This document shows, piece by piece, positions 24,381 through 35,602 of a DNA stretch of 64,000 nucleotides (position 1 is the first letter of the stretch; each line of letters opens with the position of its first letter). The stretch covers positions 372,001 through 436,000 of the forward strand of contig JAWKIO010000006.1 in assembly GCA_041394265.1 (NCBI GenBank), written 5' to 3'. The notes beneath the pieces are model-generated. The model had not been told where the DNA came from. It searched no databases and was given only the letters and a program-made list of their open reading frames with translations. A program made the translations under genes and the position numbers. The stretch comes from Acidimicrobiales bacterium. Its GTDB lineage: Bacteria > Actinomycetota > Acidimicrobiia > Acidimicrobiales > SZUA-35.

Positions 24381-24857
24381 TCAGGCGGCCTCGGCGGCGA
24401 GCGCCTGATGGATCATGGCAACGAGCGGTTCGCTCGATCGCCCCTTGGGCACGAAGCCGTTGGCCCCGGCTGCCAGCGCGCTGACCTCGTCGACACGGGC
24501 CGTCACCATGCTCCCGGCCGCCGCGCTGGTTGCGATGATCACGAGATCGCAATAGGCGTCGTTCGCTCGTAGCTCCCGACACAGGTCGAGTCCGCTCTCA
24601 CTCTGGAGCACCACGTCGAGCACCACGGCGTCGGGCACCGCCTGCGCGAGGGCGGCCCGAAGGCCGGGACCGTCCGAGGCGATCCGGATGTGGAAGCCGG
24701 CTTGACGCAGCACATGGGCCAGGTAACGCCGGAACAGTGGATCGTCGTCGACGACGAGCACGTCGAGCGGGTTCGGAGGGGCGTCAGGTGCACGCACCGC
24801 AGGGGCGTCGTGTGCACGCACCGCAGGGGCGTCATGTGGTGGCATTGCCACGGTCAT
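24381..24857 (-). CDS. Stand-alone receiver (CheY-like) protein
   Basis: A 158-residue protein with a single receiver domain and no output domain. DVLVVDDDPLFRR gives the acidic pair, AVVLDVVLQSESG the phospho-acceptor Asp, VIIATSAAA the Thr and GFVPKGRSS the Lys, so it should accept phosphate. The N-terminal 28 residues are low complexity and come from a 24-bp tandem repeat encoding HDAPAVRA units. ATG 24857 or ATG 24845 may start it. It converges with the second SWIM gene with a 5-bp gap. A link to the PAS-receiver-Hpt protein at 11407 is possible but only inferred. Confidence 0.85.
   Translation of the reverse strand: MTVAMPPHDAPAVRAHDAPAVRAPDAPPNPLDVLVVDDDPLFRRYLAHVLRQAGFHIRIASDGPGLRAALAQAVPDAVVLDVVLQSESGLDLCRELRANDAYCDLVIIATSAAAGSMVTARVDEVSALAAGANGFVPKGRSSEPLVAMIHQALAAEAA
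24781..24840. repeat. 24-bp tandem repeat, about 2.5 copies
   Basis: Units begin at 24781, 24805 and 24829 (GCGTC..GTGCACGCACCGCAGGG-type). The 24-bp period encodes the 8-residue unit HDAPAVRA near the N-terminus of the receiver protein. Copy number could vary between strains without breaking the frame. Confidence 0.8.
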
Positions 24858-24945
24858 CGACCGCCTTCGCCGGTTTCTTGGGTCAAGATTGTTTCAATCC
24901 ACTACGGTGCGCCCGGCGGGAACGACCGCCGGGGGGAACCGATCG

Positions 24946-26064
24946 ATGGAACACCGTCAGAAACACGGTAGGGAACACGACCAGGAACAGGGTGACGGCT
25001 TGCCGGCCGACCAGGTCAAGCTGTTCAGCTTCAAGGTGTGGACCTACCGCATGGGCGAGCAGGTGTCGTTCACGATCCACCTCGGCGACCTTCTCGGGTT
25101 GTATCGAGCGATGGCAGGCCAAGGCCCGCTGTCGAGCGCCGCATTGGCGTCTTCGCTCGGGTTCGACGAGCGCTTCGTGCGCGAGTGGTTGTACGGGCAG
25201 GCCGCCGCCGGGCTGGTCGAGTTCCGCTCCGCCGACGAGCACGTGTTCGAGTTGACTGACGTGCAGGCGGCCGTGCTCGCCGACGAGGAGCACTCGATCG
25301 CCTTCGCCGCCGGGGCGTTCAGTGGCGGACCCCAGCGCGCTGTCATCGACGCGATTGCCGAGTCGTTCCGGACCGGTGTCGGCCTCACCTACGAGCAGCA
25401 GGGCCCGGCCACCGCAGCGGCGATGGGCCGGATGACCGGGCCTTGGTCCCGCCAAGCATTGATCTCGACCATCCTCCCGTCGCTCGACGGCGTCGTCGAG
25501 CGGCTCGAGCAAGGTATCGACGTCCTCGACATCGGCTGTGGTGCCGGGCTCACGCTCTGCCTGATCGCCCAAGCCTTCCCCAACAGCCGCTGCGTCGGCT
25601 ACGACCCGTCGGAGTCGGCGGTCCGCCTGGCCCGCAGCCGGGCCAAGGACCTCGGGCTCACCAACATCGATTTCGTGGTCGCCATGGCCGACGACGTGCC
25701 GCCCGACCCTCGATTCGATCTGGTGCTCACCTTCGACTGCCTGCACGACATGCCTCGTCCCGACCTCGCCGCCGCCTCGATCGGGGCGGCGATGAGCGCC
25801 GATGCCACCTGGCTGATCAAGGACATCCGGTCGTCGGGCAGCTTCGAGACCGATCGTCGGAACCCGTTGCTGGCCTTGTTCTACGGGTTCTCGATCGAAA
25901 CCTGTCTCCAGTCGGCGCTCTCCGAACCGGGGGGACTCGGACTCGGCACGCTCGGCCTGCACGCCGAGCGCCTCGAGGAGCTCACGACCGCTGCCGGGTT
26001 CCCCTCGCTCCGGGTCCACGACTTCGACGATGCGGCGAATCTGTATTACGAGGTTCGCCGCTGA
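24946..26064 (+). CDS. Winged-helix / class I SAM methyltransferase (Rv2258c-like)
   Basis: A 372-residue protein with an N-terminal winged-helix-like domain (about 20-110: LLGLYRAMAGQGPLSSAALA, REWLYGQAAAGLVEF) and a C-terminal class I methyltransferase domain. SAM motif I is VLDIGCGAGLTLCLIAQAFP, followed by VGYDPSESAVRLAR and LTFDCLHDMPRPD. The domain order is that of Rv2258c-type actinobacterial proteins. ATG 24946 has GGGGGGAA 10 nt upstream. The methyl acceptor is unknown. It is followed by a hairpin at 26106-26128. Confidence 0.85.
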   Translation: MEHRQKHGREHDQEQGDGLPADQVKLFSFKVWTYRMGEQVSFTIHLGDLLGLYRAMAGQGPLSSAALASSLGFDERFVREWLYGQAAAGLVEFRSADEHVFELTDVQAAVLADEEHSIAFAAGAFSGGPQRAVIDAIAESFRTGVGLTYEQQGPATAAAMGRMTGPWSRQALISTILPSLDGVVERLEQGIDVLDIGCGAGLTLCLIAQAFPNSRCVGYDPSESAVRLARSRAKDLGLTNIDFVVAMADDVPPDPRFDLVLTFDCLHDMPRPDLAAASIGAAMSADATWLIKDIRSSGSFETDRRNPLLALFYGFSIETCLQSALSEPGGLGLGTLGLHAERLEELTTAAGFPSLRVHDFDDAANLYYEVRR

Positions 26065-26105
26065 TGGATTGAGCAACTTGGCTCCGTAGGAGCATCCCTG
26101 GAGCA

Positions 26106-26128
26106 CACGAGCCGGCCCTAGGCTCGTG
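26106..26128 (+). terminator. 8-bp stem-loop after the methyltransferase gene
   Basis: CACGAGCC (26106-26113) pairs perfectly with GGCTCGTG (26121-26128) across 7 nt. It is 41 nt after the methyltransferase stop. Confidence 0.6.
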
Positions 26129-26186
26129 GGTACCCAATGTGTCCGGCTCGATTTGCGAGCATCACCCTTGGGCGGCGTCAAAGGCA

Positions 26187-26192
26187 TACACT
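26187..26192 (+). promoter_or_regulatory. -10-like TACACT for the PadR gene
   Basis: TACACT ends 10 nt before ATG 26203, in a locally AT-rich stretch. Transcription would start at or just before the ATG, which favours 26203 over the earlier ATG at 26137. Confidence 0.45.
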
Positions 26193-26202
26193 TTTTGAAG
26201 TC

Positions 26203-26550
26203 ATGAGACGACGAAGTGTCGACCATCTGGTCCCGAACGAACAACGCACCCTGCGCGCTGCCTGGCAGCTCCAGCAACAGGGCGTCACCGAAATCCACGG
26301 CTATCTCCTGGCCCGGCAACTCAAGGACCGCTCGGAGGGGGCGCCGGTCATGGCGTACTCGACGGTCTATCGATGCCTCGAGCGACTCGAGGAGCGCGGC
26401 CTGATCGCCTCGTTCGAATCGAGCGACGTTGCGTCGGGAGGTCCGCCCAGACGCATGTTCACCATGACCGAACGCGGCACCGCCGTGGCCGCCGCCCTGC
26501 CGCCCGACGACTCGGGTTTCGATCTCGGCGACGCGTCGAGCACCTCCTAA
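26203..26550 (+). CDS. PadR-family transcriptional regulator
   Basis: A 115-residue winged-helix protein. EIHGYLLARQLKDRSE, VMAYSTVYRCLERLEERGLIASFE and RRMFTMTERGTAVAAAL are the helix-turn-helix and wing of the PadR family. Members are usually dimeric repressors of small regulons, often efflux or stress genes. No obvious palindrome marks an operator. The downstream LPVTG protein gene starts 143 bp later with its own ribosome-binding site. Confidence 0.82.
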   Translation: MRRRSVDHLVPNEQRTLRAAWQLQQQGVTEIHGYLLARQLKDRSEGAPVMAYSTVYRCLERLEERGLIASFESSDVASGGPPRRMFTMTERGTAVAAALPPDDSGFDLGDASSTS

Positions 26551-26693
26551 ACCACGCTCGGCGCCCGATCGCCGGACGCTGCGCGTCGGGCCGACCACGA
26601 GGGGTGAAAGCCTCACGATTTGTGTCGAACATGCCCGCCAATGCGCCATCGAGCGTCCATACTGTTGGTTTGTTCAATGGTGTGGAGGCGCAC

Positions 26694-27692
26694 ATGTGGG
26701 GTGAATCGACAGCGCGACGCGCGCTTGTCTTGGCAGCAGTTCCAGCGTTTTCGTTGGTGGTGGGCGTCGGGAGCGCGGCAGCACAGCCGATCTTCCAGCC
26801 GACGTTCAGCGACTCACAGCTGTGTGTCACCGTCGATCTCGACAACGCGTTGCTGCAGGGCCCCATCGAGTACTCGCCCAGCCACGCCGTCGATCTGCCC
26901 GCTGGCGAGATCGTGATCCCCGAGGCCATCTCGTGGGACGAGTACCCCAACCGTGAGCTGACGCCCACCCAGGTCAGCGAGCGCTGGGAGCTCGAGTTCC
27001 TCAACGCCGACGGCGAGGTCATCGCCACCTCCGACGCCGTGCCCGACGTTGCCGACGGCGTGCGGCGAGCCGAATACATCGGCGCCCTCGGCAGCGTGAC
27101 GCTGCCCGAGCCGGCCGCCGCTGTTCGGGCCCATCACCGCACCGACCTTCCCTTCGACCCCACCCCCGCCAGTGTCCACGCCTCCGGTGTCACGCTGTGT
27201 TGGGAAGAGGGCCTGACCCCGCCGGTGTGCACCGACGCCAACGGCGACGCCATCGATGCCAACGCCGACGGCACGTGCCCCACCGAGCCGGCCGTGTGCG
27301 TCGACGCCAACGGCGACCCGCTCACCAATGCCGACGGCACCAATGTCGTGGAAGACGCCAACGGTGATTGCCCGGCGGCGCCACAGTGCGTCGGGGCCGA
27401 TGGCACGGCCACCGAGCCCCAGGCCGACGGAAGCTGCCCGCCGTCGGGTCCGGTCCTCCCGCAGTGTCTCGGGTCCGACGGCACCGCTGTCACCCCCAAC
27501 GCCGACGGCACCTGCCCCGAGCCCGAGCCTGCCGGCCCGGTGGTGACGCCGTCGCAGCCATCGCCCGCCCCGGCGCAGCCCCAGGGCGGCCAGCTGCCGG
27601 TCACGGGCAACGAGTCCATGATCCTGCTGCTCTCGGGTTTGTGGCTCCTCGCCGCCGGCACGACCGCCACCATGTTCGTGCGCACTCGCTGA
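26694..27692 (+). CDS. Sortase-type (LPVTG) surface protein with Cys-rich repeats
   Basis: A 332-residue exported protein. The signal peptide (TARRALVLAAVPAFSLVVG, ending SAAA-Q near residue 30) is followed by about 145 residues of beta-rich domain. Four repeats of about 25-30 residues come next (about 176-283), each of the type C..D(A)NGD....ADGTCP, with two Cys and Asp-rich loops that look like calcium-binding or type-3-thrombospondin-like turns. After a Pro-rich spacer, LPVTG (301-305), a hydrophobic segment and the tail VRTR form a cell-wall sorting signal. GGAGG at 26684 fixes ATG 26694. No sortase gene is in the window. Confidence 0.85.
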   Translation: MWGESTARRALVLAAVPAFSLVVGVGSAAAQPIFQPTFSDSQLCVTVDLDNALLQGPIEYSPSHAVDLPAGEIVIPEAISWDEYPNRELTPTQVSERWELEFLNADGEVIATSDAVPDVADGVRRAEYIGALGSVTLPEPAAAVRAHHRTDLPFDPTPASVHASGVTLCWEEGLTPPVCTDANGDAIDANADGTCPTEPAVCVDANGDPLTNADGTNVVEDANGDCPAAPQCVGADGTATEPQADGSCPPSGPVLPQCLGSDGTAVTPNADGTCPEPEPAGPVVTPSQPSPAPAQPQGGQLPVTGNESMILLLSGLWLLAAGTTATMFVRTR

Positions 27693-27718
27693 TCGCTGGG
27701 TCTTCCCGGGGGCCGCGA

Positions 27719-27724
27719 TAAGTT
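27719..27724 (+). promoter_or_regulatory. -10-like TAAGTT for the fumarase gene
   Basis: TAAGTT ends 6 nt before ATG 27731, with no ribosome-binding site between. Confidence 0.5.
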
Positions 27725-27730
27725 GGCGGC

Positions 27731-29371
<1,641 letters not shown>

Positions 29372-29386
29372 ACGCGCCGCCCCGCG

Positions 29387-29418
29387 GCTGGGAGTTGTGA
29401 GCGCCAGCGAGCAACTCC
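29387..29418. terminator. Inverted repeat between fumarase and SDR genes
   Basis: GGAGTTG (29391-29397) pairs with CAACTCC (29412-29418). The stretch from 29387 resembles the two tandem copies at 55517-55596 (GCTGGGA.GTTG..GCGCC.GCGA..GCAACTCC), so it is a member of a small repeat family as well as a probable bidirectional terminator. Confidence 0.55.
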
Positions 29419-29452
29419 AAGAGACTCCAGAGGCCCCCAGGGCCGAAGAGTT

Positions 29453-30208
29453 TCAACCCACAAGGGTCGAGCCACCGTCGACGACGAAGATCTGGCCGGT
29501 CGCGTACTTGTTGCGCAACAGCGCCAGGACCGCTTCGGCACAGTCGTCGGGGGTGGCCGACCGCCCCATCGGTGCGGTTGCCGCCACCGACTCGTGCAGC
29601 GGCCCCCAGGTTTCGGTCCACGGGGTGGCCACCAGTCCGGGGGCAACCGCATTGATCCGCACCGGACCCTGTGACTTGGCGAGCAGGACCGTCATGTGGT
29701 TGAGCGCCGCCTTGGTCATGGCGTAGGCCACCGACGAGCCGACCGGGCGCACGCCGGCAATCGAGGTGATGTTCACGACGGCACCGTCGTCGCTGGACTT
29801 CAGCAGTGGCATGGCGGCCTTGGTCAGCCACCACGTGCCGTAGACGTTGACCTGGAAGGTCTTGTCGAAGATGTCGTCGGTGAGCGCCTCGAGATCCTTG
29901 TGGGGCACGACGGTGGTCCAGCCCGCGTTGTTGATCAGGTAGTCGAGCCGTCCGAACCGCTCGACGGTGGCGTCGAGGAGTGCTTGGCCCTGCGCCTGGT
30001 CGGCGATGTCGGCGCGGACATAGATGCTCTCGCCGGGCAGTGCCGCCGAGACGGCCTCGCCCGCCTCGACCGACGACGCCGAGTTGACGACGACCTTGGC
30101 TCCGAGCTCACTGAGACGGTGAGCCGTCTGCTCGCCGATCCCGCTGGACGATCCGGTGACGATCGCGACCCGACCGTCGAATTCGTTGTTGGTGTTCTGG
30201 GCGTTCAT
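29453..30208 (-). CDS. Short-chain dehydrogenase/reductase
   Basis: A 251-residue classical SDR. The nucleotide-binding motif is VAIVTGSSSGIGEQ, the NNAG motif is LDYLINNAGW, and the catalytic Ser-Tyr-Lys is in NITSIAGVRPVGSSVAYAMTK. It ends in the usual GQIFVVDGG. The start overlaps the stop of the M20 peptidase gene by 4 bp (ATGA), so the two are translated together. The substrate is unknown. Confidence 0.93.
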   Translation of the reverse strand: MNAQNTNNEFDGRVAIVTGSSSGIGEQTAHRLSELGAKVVVNSASSVEAGEAVSAALPGESIYVRADIADQAQGQALLDATVERFGRLDYLINNAGWTTVVPHKDLEALTDDIFDKTFQVNVYGTWWLTKAAMPLLKSSDDGAVVNITSIAGVRPVGSSVAYAMTKAALNHMTVLLAKSQGPVRINAVAPGLVATPWTETWGPLHESVAATAPMGRSATPDDCAEAVLALLRNKYATGQIFVVDGGSTLVG

Positions 30209-31641
30209 TGGTGACTCCGATGGCTGGTTGCGTGGGCATTCACCACAGCGGCGAGGCAGTTGGTCAGCTTCTCCGCGTAGGCAAGATGCAGGAATTCGTT
30301 GGGTCCGTGGGCGTTCGCTTCCGGGCCGAGGACGCCGGTGATGACGAACTGGGCGTCGGGGAACCGCTCACCGAGCATGCCCATGAAGGGGATCGAGCCG
30401 CCCTCGCCGAAGCGCTGCATGGACTTGCCGAAGCTGGCGAGCGACGCCGCTTCGAGCGCGTCGGCCAGCCATGGGGCGAGATCGGGAGCATTCCACCCGG
30501 CACCGGCCTCGACCCCGTCGAAGGTCACGATGGCACCTGATGGCGGGTCACTGGTCAGCACCTGGGCCAACTCGGCTTCGACCACGCTCGGGTCGACGGT
30601 CGGCGGCAGGCGCAACGACAGTTTCAGGACCGTCTCGGGGCGCAGCACGTTGCCGGCCGAGCGAGTCGAGGGCAGCCCGTCGGCGCCCGTGACCGACAGC
30701 GCGGGGCGCCAGGTGCGAGCCAGCAGGGCGTCGGCCGGACCAGTGCTCATCAGCTCGAGACTCGGAACCGTGGCGAACGGCTCCATCGAGCCCTCCCCCA
30801 GTTCGTCGGCCAGCGCTTCGGCCTCGGCGACTCGATGGGCAGGAATCTCGCACCATGCCGAGTCGAGCAGGACCCGCCCGGTGGCGGCGTCTTCGATGCG
30901 ATCCAGCAATTGGCGAGCCAAGCGGAACGACGAGGGCACCACGCCACTCGCTGCTCCGGAGTGGATGCCTTCGGTGACGACCTGCACGCCGAGCTTGCCG
31001 CCGACCATGCCACGCAGCGACGTGGTGAGCCACAGCGTCTCGTAGTCGATGCAGCCGGAGTCGAGACACAGCACCAGGTCGACGTCGCCCAGCTCATCGG
31101 CCAGCGCATCGACGTGGGCCGGCAGGTCGGGCGAACCCGATTCCTCGGACGCCTCGATGAGCAGCAGACAGCGGGCGTGCGATCCGCCGGACTGCTGGAC
31201 CGCTTCAATCGCGGTCAGACTGGCGAAGGCGGCATAGCCGTCGTCGGCACCGCCCCGGCCATACAGGCGTCCGTCCTCGATCACCGGGGTCCACGGGCCG
31301 AGATCGTCGCGCCAGCCGACCATCTCGGGTTGTTTGTCGAGGTGCCCGTAGAGCATCACGGTGGTGTCGACGGCCGGGGTACCGAAGGGATCGATCTCGA
31401 CGAGGATCAGCGGGGTGCGCCCCGGCAACGTGCGAACCTCGATCCGGCGGACACCGGCGACCGGGCGAGATTCGAGCCATGCCGTGATGTGGTCGACCGC
31501 CGCCTGCAGGTGCCCCGTGGCCACCCAGTCGGCATCGAATGCCGGCGACAACGCCGGGATGGCGATGTACGCCTCGAGCTGAGGGGTGAGGTCGTTCGCC
31601 CAACGGTCGGCGATGAACGTCGAGGCAGCGGCGGTGTCCAT
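30205..31641 (-). CDS. M20-family metallopeptidase (dipeptidase-like)
   Basis: A 478-residue zinc peptidase of the M20 family, close in layout to carnosine-type dipeptidases. Metal ligands and active-site residues are visible: His in LYGHLDKQPE, Asp in GRGGADDGYA, the Glu pair in EASEESGS, Asp in LVLCLDSGC and the last His in NAHGPNEFLHL. AAGGA upstream of ATG 31641 is the ribosome-binding site. It is followed by the SDR gene (4-bp overlap) and preceded by the lipoprotein and acyl-CoA synthetase genes, all on the minus strand. The order suggests one operon of four genes. Confidence 0.92.
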   Translation of the reverse strand: MDTAAASTFIADRWANDLTPQLEAYIAIPALSPAFDADWVATGHLQAAVDHITAWLESRPVAGVRRIEVRTLPGRTPLILVEIDPFGTPAVDTTVMLYGHLDKQPEMVGWRDDLGPWTPVIEDGRLYGRGGADDGYAAFASLTAIEAVQQSGGSHARCLLLIEASEESGSPDLPAHVDALADELGDVDLVLCLDSGCIDYETLWLTTSLRGMVGGKLGVQVVTEGIHSGAASGVVPSSFRLARQLLDRIEDAATGRVLLDSAWCEIPAHRVAEAEALADELGEGSMEPFATVPSLELMSTGPADALLARTWRPALSVTGADGLPSTRSAGNVLRPETVLKLSLRLPPTVDPSVVEAELAQVLTSDPPSGAIVTFDGVEAGAGWNAPDLAPWLADALEAASLASFGKSMQRFGEGGSIPFMGMLGERFPDAQFVITGVLGPEANAHGPNEFLHLAYAEKLTNCLAAVVNAHATSHRSHQ

Positions 31642-31661
31642 GAGCTTCCTTGGTCTGGCGG

Positions 31662-32113
31662 TCAGCCGGGGAGGGCGCCGCAGTCGTAGGTGGCGGTGAA
31701 GTACTTGTCGAAGAACTGGTCGGTCAGCTCTCCACCGACGAGCACGTCGAGATCGTCGTCATCGATCTGGTCGACCAGCGCAGTGGCGACACAGTCGGCG
31801 GCATCGGCCTCGAGGTCTCGCTCGAGCAGCATGGCAACGAGCTGATCGTGCACGTCGCCGGTCTGACCACAGTGGAACTGCGCTCGGTACTGGGCTTCGC
31901 CGAACGCGGCCGTGGGGGTCGGCGCCTCCAGTTCGAGTTCGACGCCCTCGACCTCGAAGGCATCCACGAGTGCGCCGACGACGCAGGCTGCCTGGTCGTC
32001 GGTCACCTCGGGATGGCTCGCCTGATACGCCTCGACGAGGTCGTCTTCGGTGAGCGGAGACGAGCAGGCACCGGCCAGCAGCACGATCGCAAGCGCGGCC
32101 CGGAATGGGGGTC

Positions 32114-32117
<4 letters not shown>
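31662..32117 (-). CDS. Lipoprotein with duplicated Cys-pair module, CTG start
   Basis: The frame holds a full lipoprotein signal (RPPFRAALAIVLLAGAC) only if translation begins at CTG 32117, which overlaps the acyl-CoA synthetase stop as CTGA. No ATG, GTG or TTG is suitably placed in frame. GGATGG precedes it. The mature protein (from Cys18) has two copies of a helical module with two Cys each: VTDDQAACVVGALVDAF to QYRAQFHCG, and ADAADCVATALVDQI to FTATYDCG. The lipoprotein at 18014 has one copy. The function is unknown. Translational coupling to the synthetase is likely. Confidence 0.65.
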
Positions 32118-33649
<1,532 letters not shown>

Positions 33650-33867
33650 AGCAGTTCTCCGGTGTCGGTGGGCTCATGCGACCTGGCGGCCCGAGGCGCC
33701 CCCGAAGGTAGTGCACAGTTCACCCCGACGAAAGCAGTCGAGAAACGAGCCCGCGGTCCGGTCGCCGGTTCCGTTTCGTGGGCCGTTCGGCCCATGCTGG
33801 TCGAGATTCGGTGCTGTTCGTCCCGCGTTCTGCTTGATCTTGCGTCGTTGCTGCCGACGGGCATCGG

Positions 33868-35526
33868 GTGACCTTCTCAGCGCCACCGATCGGTTCCGGC
33901 GAGTGGCTGACCACCGGGCCGCTCGGGCCTGCGCATCTCGCCGGACGAGTCTCGATCATCGTGTTCTTCTCGATCAGCAGCGAGGCGTCGTGGGTGCGCC
34001 TGCGCCAACTCGAGGACCTGAGCGCCGACATCGGCGACACACTGGCCATCATTGCCGTCCACAGCCCTCGCCACCCCGCCGAGCGAGACGTCGAAGCGGT
34101 CAACCGTGTCCTCGACCGGGCCGGCGTCACGTTCCCCGTCGTCCACGATCCGGATCTGACCACCTGGGCCCGCTACTCCCCCGGCGGCTGGCCGTCGACC
34201 GTGGTCATCGACCACAAGGGCAAGATTCTGGGTATCAGCCAGGGCGTGGACGACCTCGACGTGTTGTTCGAGGCGGTGAGCTTGGCCGAGTCGCTTGCGG
34301 TCGCCGAGCGCCCCACGCCCGACGCCGATCACCTGCGCCCGCTTCCCACCCCGACGCCCAATCGCCGCTCGACCGATCGTGGCCTGTCGTGGCCCGGCGG
34401 ACTGTGTCTGCTGTCGAACGGACGGGTGGCCATCGCCGACTCCGGGAACGACCGGGTGCTCATCGTCGAACTCGACGCCGCCGCCACGACCGCTCGTGTC
34501 CGACGCATCCACGGCGGGTTCGATCGTCCATCGCAGGTCTGTGAACTCCCCGATGGATCACTCGCTGTGTCCGAACCGAAGAACGGTCGGGTGATGCGGC
34601 TGGTACAGGACGAGTTGTCGCTCGCCAACGGGGTCGAACCCGAGGTGCTGGTCGACGGCTTCCTTCGACCTCGTGGCCTCACTGTCGACGCCGACGGTTC
34701 GCTCGTCATTGCCGACGCCGGCGCCGATCAGCTGTTCCGCCGGCGTGCCGACGGCACACTCGGTCCCATCGCCGGGTCGGGACGCACCGGCTGTGCCGAC
34801 GGCCCGGCCGGTCGAGCTGACCTCGCCCAGCCGATTGCCGTGACTCGCGCCGAACGTGGCCTGACCTTCCTCGATGTCGCTTCCAGCAGCCTGCGGTTGC
34901 TGACCGACGATGGAGCGATCCACACCGTCACCGGCGGTCGACTCGACCAGGCCGGTTTGGTGGACGGACCGGCCGATTCGGCGGTGCTCGACCGGCCCAT
35001 GGCCCTGGCGACGCTGGCCGACGGGTCAGTGGCGATCGCCGACACCGGCAATCATCGCCTCCGAGTGCTGCGCAACCGCAAGCTGACCACGCTCGGTGTC
35101 GCCGGGCTCGATCAGCCCGAGGCGATCATCGAGTTCGATGAGGGCCTCCTGCTCGTCGCCGACGCTGGCAACCACCGGATCGTCATGGTCGACCTCGAGA
35201 GCCACCGGGTGTGGGCCGTCGCAATCGACGAACCCGAACGGCGCAGTGGCCGGGCCTCGACCGGATCGAGCATCACGGGCTCCGCCGACTCGACCGTGCT
35301 CATCGAACACCCGACCCCCGGGCCCGGTCCGTGGCGAGTGTCGATCTCCTCGAGCCCGGATCACCTCCTCGCCTGCCCGCTGCGAGTGGTTCGCTCGACC
35401 GCCGGCGACCCCGTGTCGGTCCGCCTCGGCGAGCCCGGCCGCGGTCGGATCGCCGTGCACGTTGCCGGCAAGGACCCCGCCACCGCCCGGGTGCAGGTCC
35501 GCCACCTCACCGTCCTCGACCGCTGA
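33868..35526 (+). CDS. Thioredoxin-like domain fused to NHL repeats (NHLRC2-like)
   Basis: A 552-residue protein. Residues ~1-155 have a peroxiredoxin/TlpA-like fold (RVSIIVFFSISSEASW, LAIIAVHSPRH, GGWPSTVVIDHKGKILG), but Ser and Ala stand where CxxC is normally found, so no redox dithiol is present. The rest is a beta-propeller of NHL repeats (LSWPGGLCLLSNGRVAIADS, GSLVIADAGADQLFRR, DRPMALATLADGSVAIADTG). The arrangement is that of NHLRC2. There is no signal peptide, so it is probably cytoplasmic and probably binds partners. GTG 33868 starts it. It is divergent from the acyl-CoA synthetase operon. Confidence 0.78.
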   Translation: MTFSAPPIGSGEWLTTGPLGPAHLAGRVSIIVFFSISSEASWVRLRQLEDLSADIGDTLAIIAVHSPRHPAERDVEAVNRVLDRAGVTFPVVHDPDLTTWARYSPGGWPSTVVIDHKGKILGISQGVDDLDVLFEAVSLAESLAVAERPTPDADHLRPLPTPTPNRRSTDRGLSWPGGLCLLSNGRVAIADSGNDRVLIVELDAAATTARVRRIHGGFDRPSQVCELPDGSLAVSEPKNGRVMRLVQDELSLANGVEPEVLVDGFLRPRGLTVDADGSLVIADAGADQLFRRRADGTLGPIAGSGRTGCADGPAGRADLAQPIAVTRAERGLTFLDVASSSLRLLTDDGAIHTVTGGRLDQAGLVDGPADSAVLDRPMALATLADGSVAIADTGNHRLRVLRNRKLTTLGVAGLDQPEAIIEFDEGLLLVADAGNHRIVMVDLESHRVWAVAIDEPERRSGRASTGSSITGSADSTVLIEHPTPGPGPWRVSISSSPDHLLACPLRVVRSTAGDPVSVRLGEPGRGRIAVHVAGKDPATARVQVRHLTVLDR

Positions 35527-35542
35527 CCCACCCCAAACCCCA

Positions 35543-35593
35543 GCAACTTTGGAGAGTTGACACCTCTGAGCGGCATCAACTCTCCAAAGTTGC
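35543..35593. terminator. 18-bp perfect inverted repeat, family A copy 1
   Basis: GCAACTTTGGAGAGTTGA (35543-35560) pairs perfectly with TCAACTCTCCAAAGTTGC (35576-35593) across 15 nt. It lies between the converging NHL and LLM genes. A second copy, with its own internal stem, is at 42675-42727. The low GC of the arms is unusual for this DNA. Confidence 0.85.
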
Positions 35594-35602
35594 GCTTGGT
35601 TG

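Noticed and set aside
13850..24857. The SNF2-SWIM region as a known defence island.
   Set aside because: There is no modification methylase, restriction nuclease, phospholipase or other known defence gene next to it. A SNF2 helicase alone is not enough.
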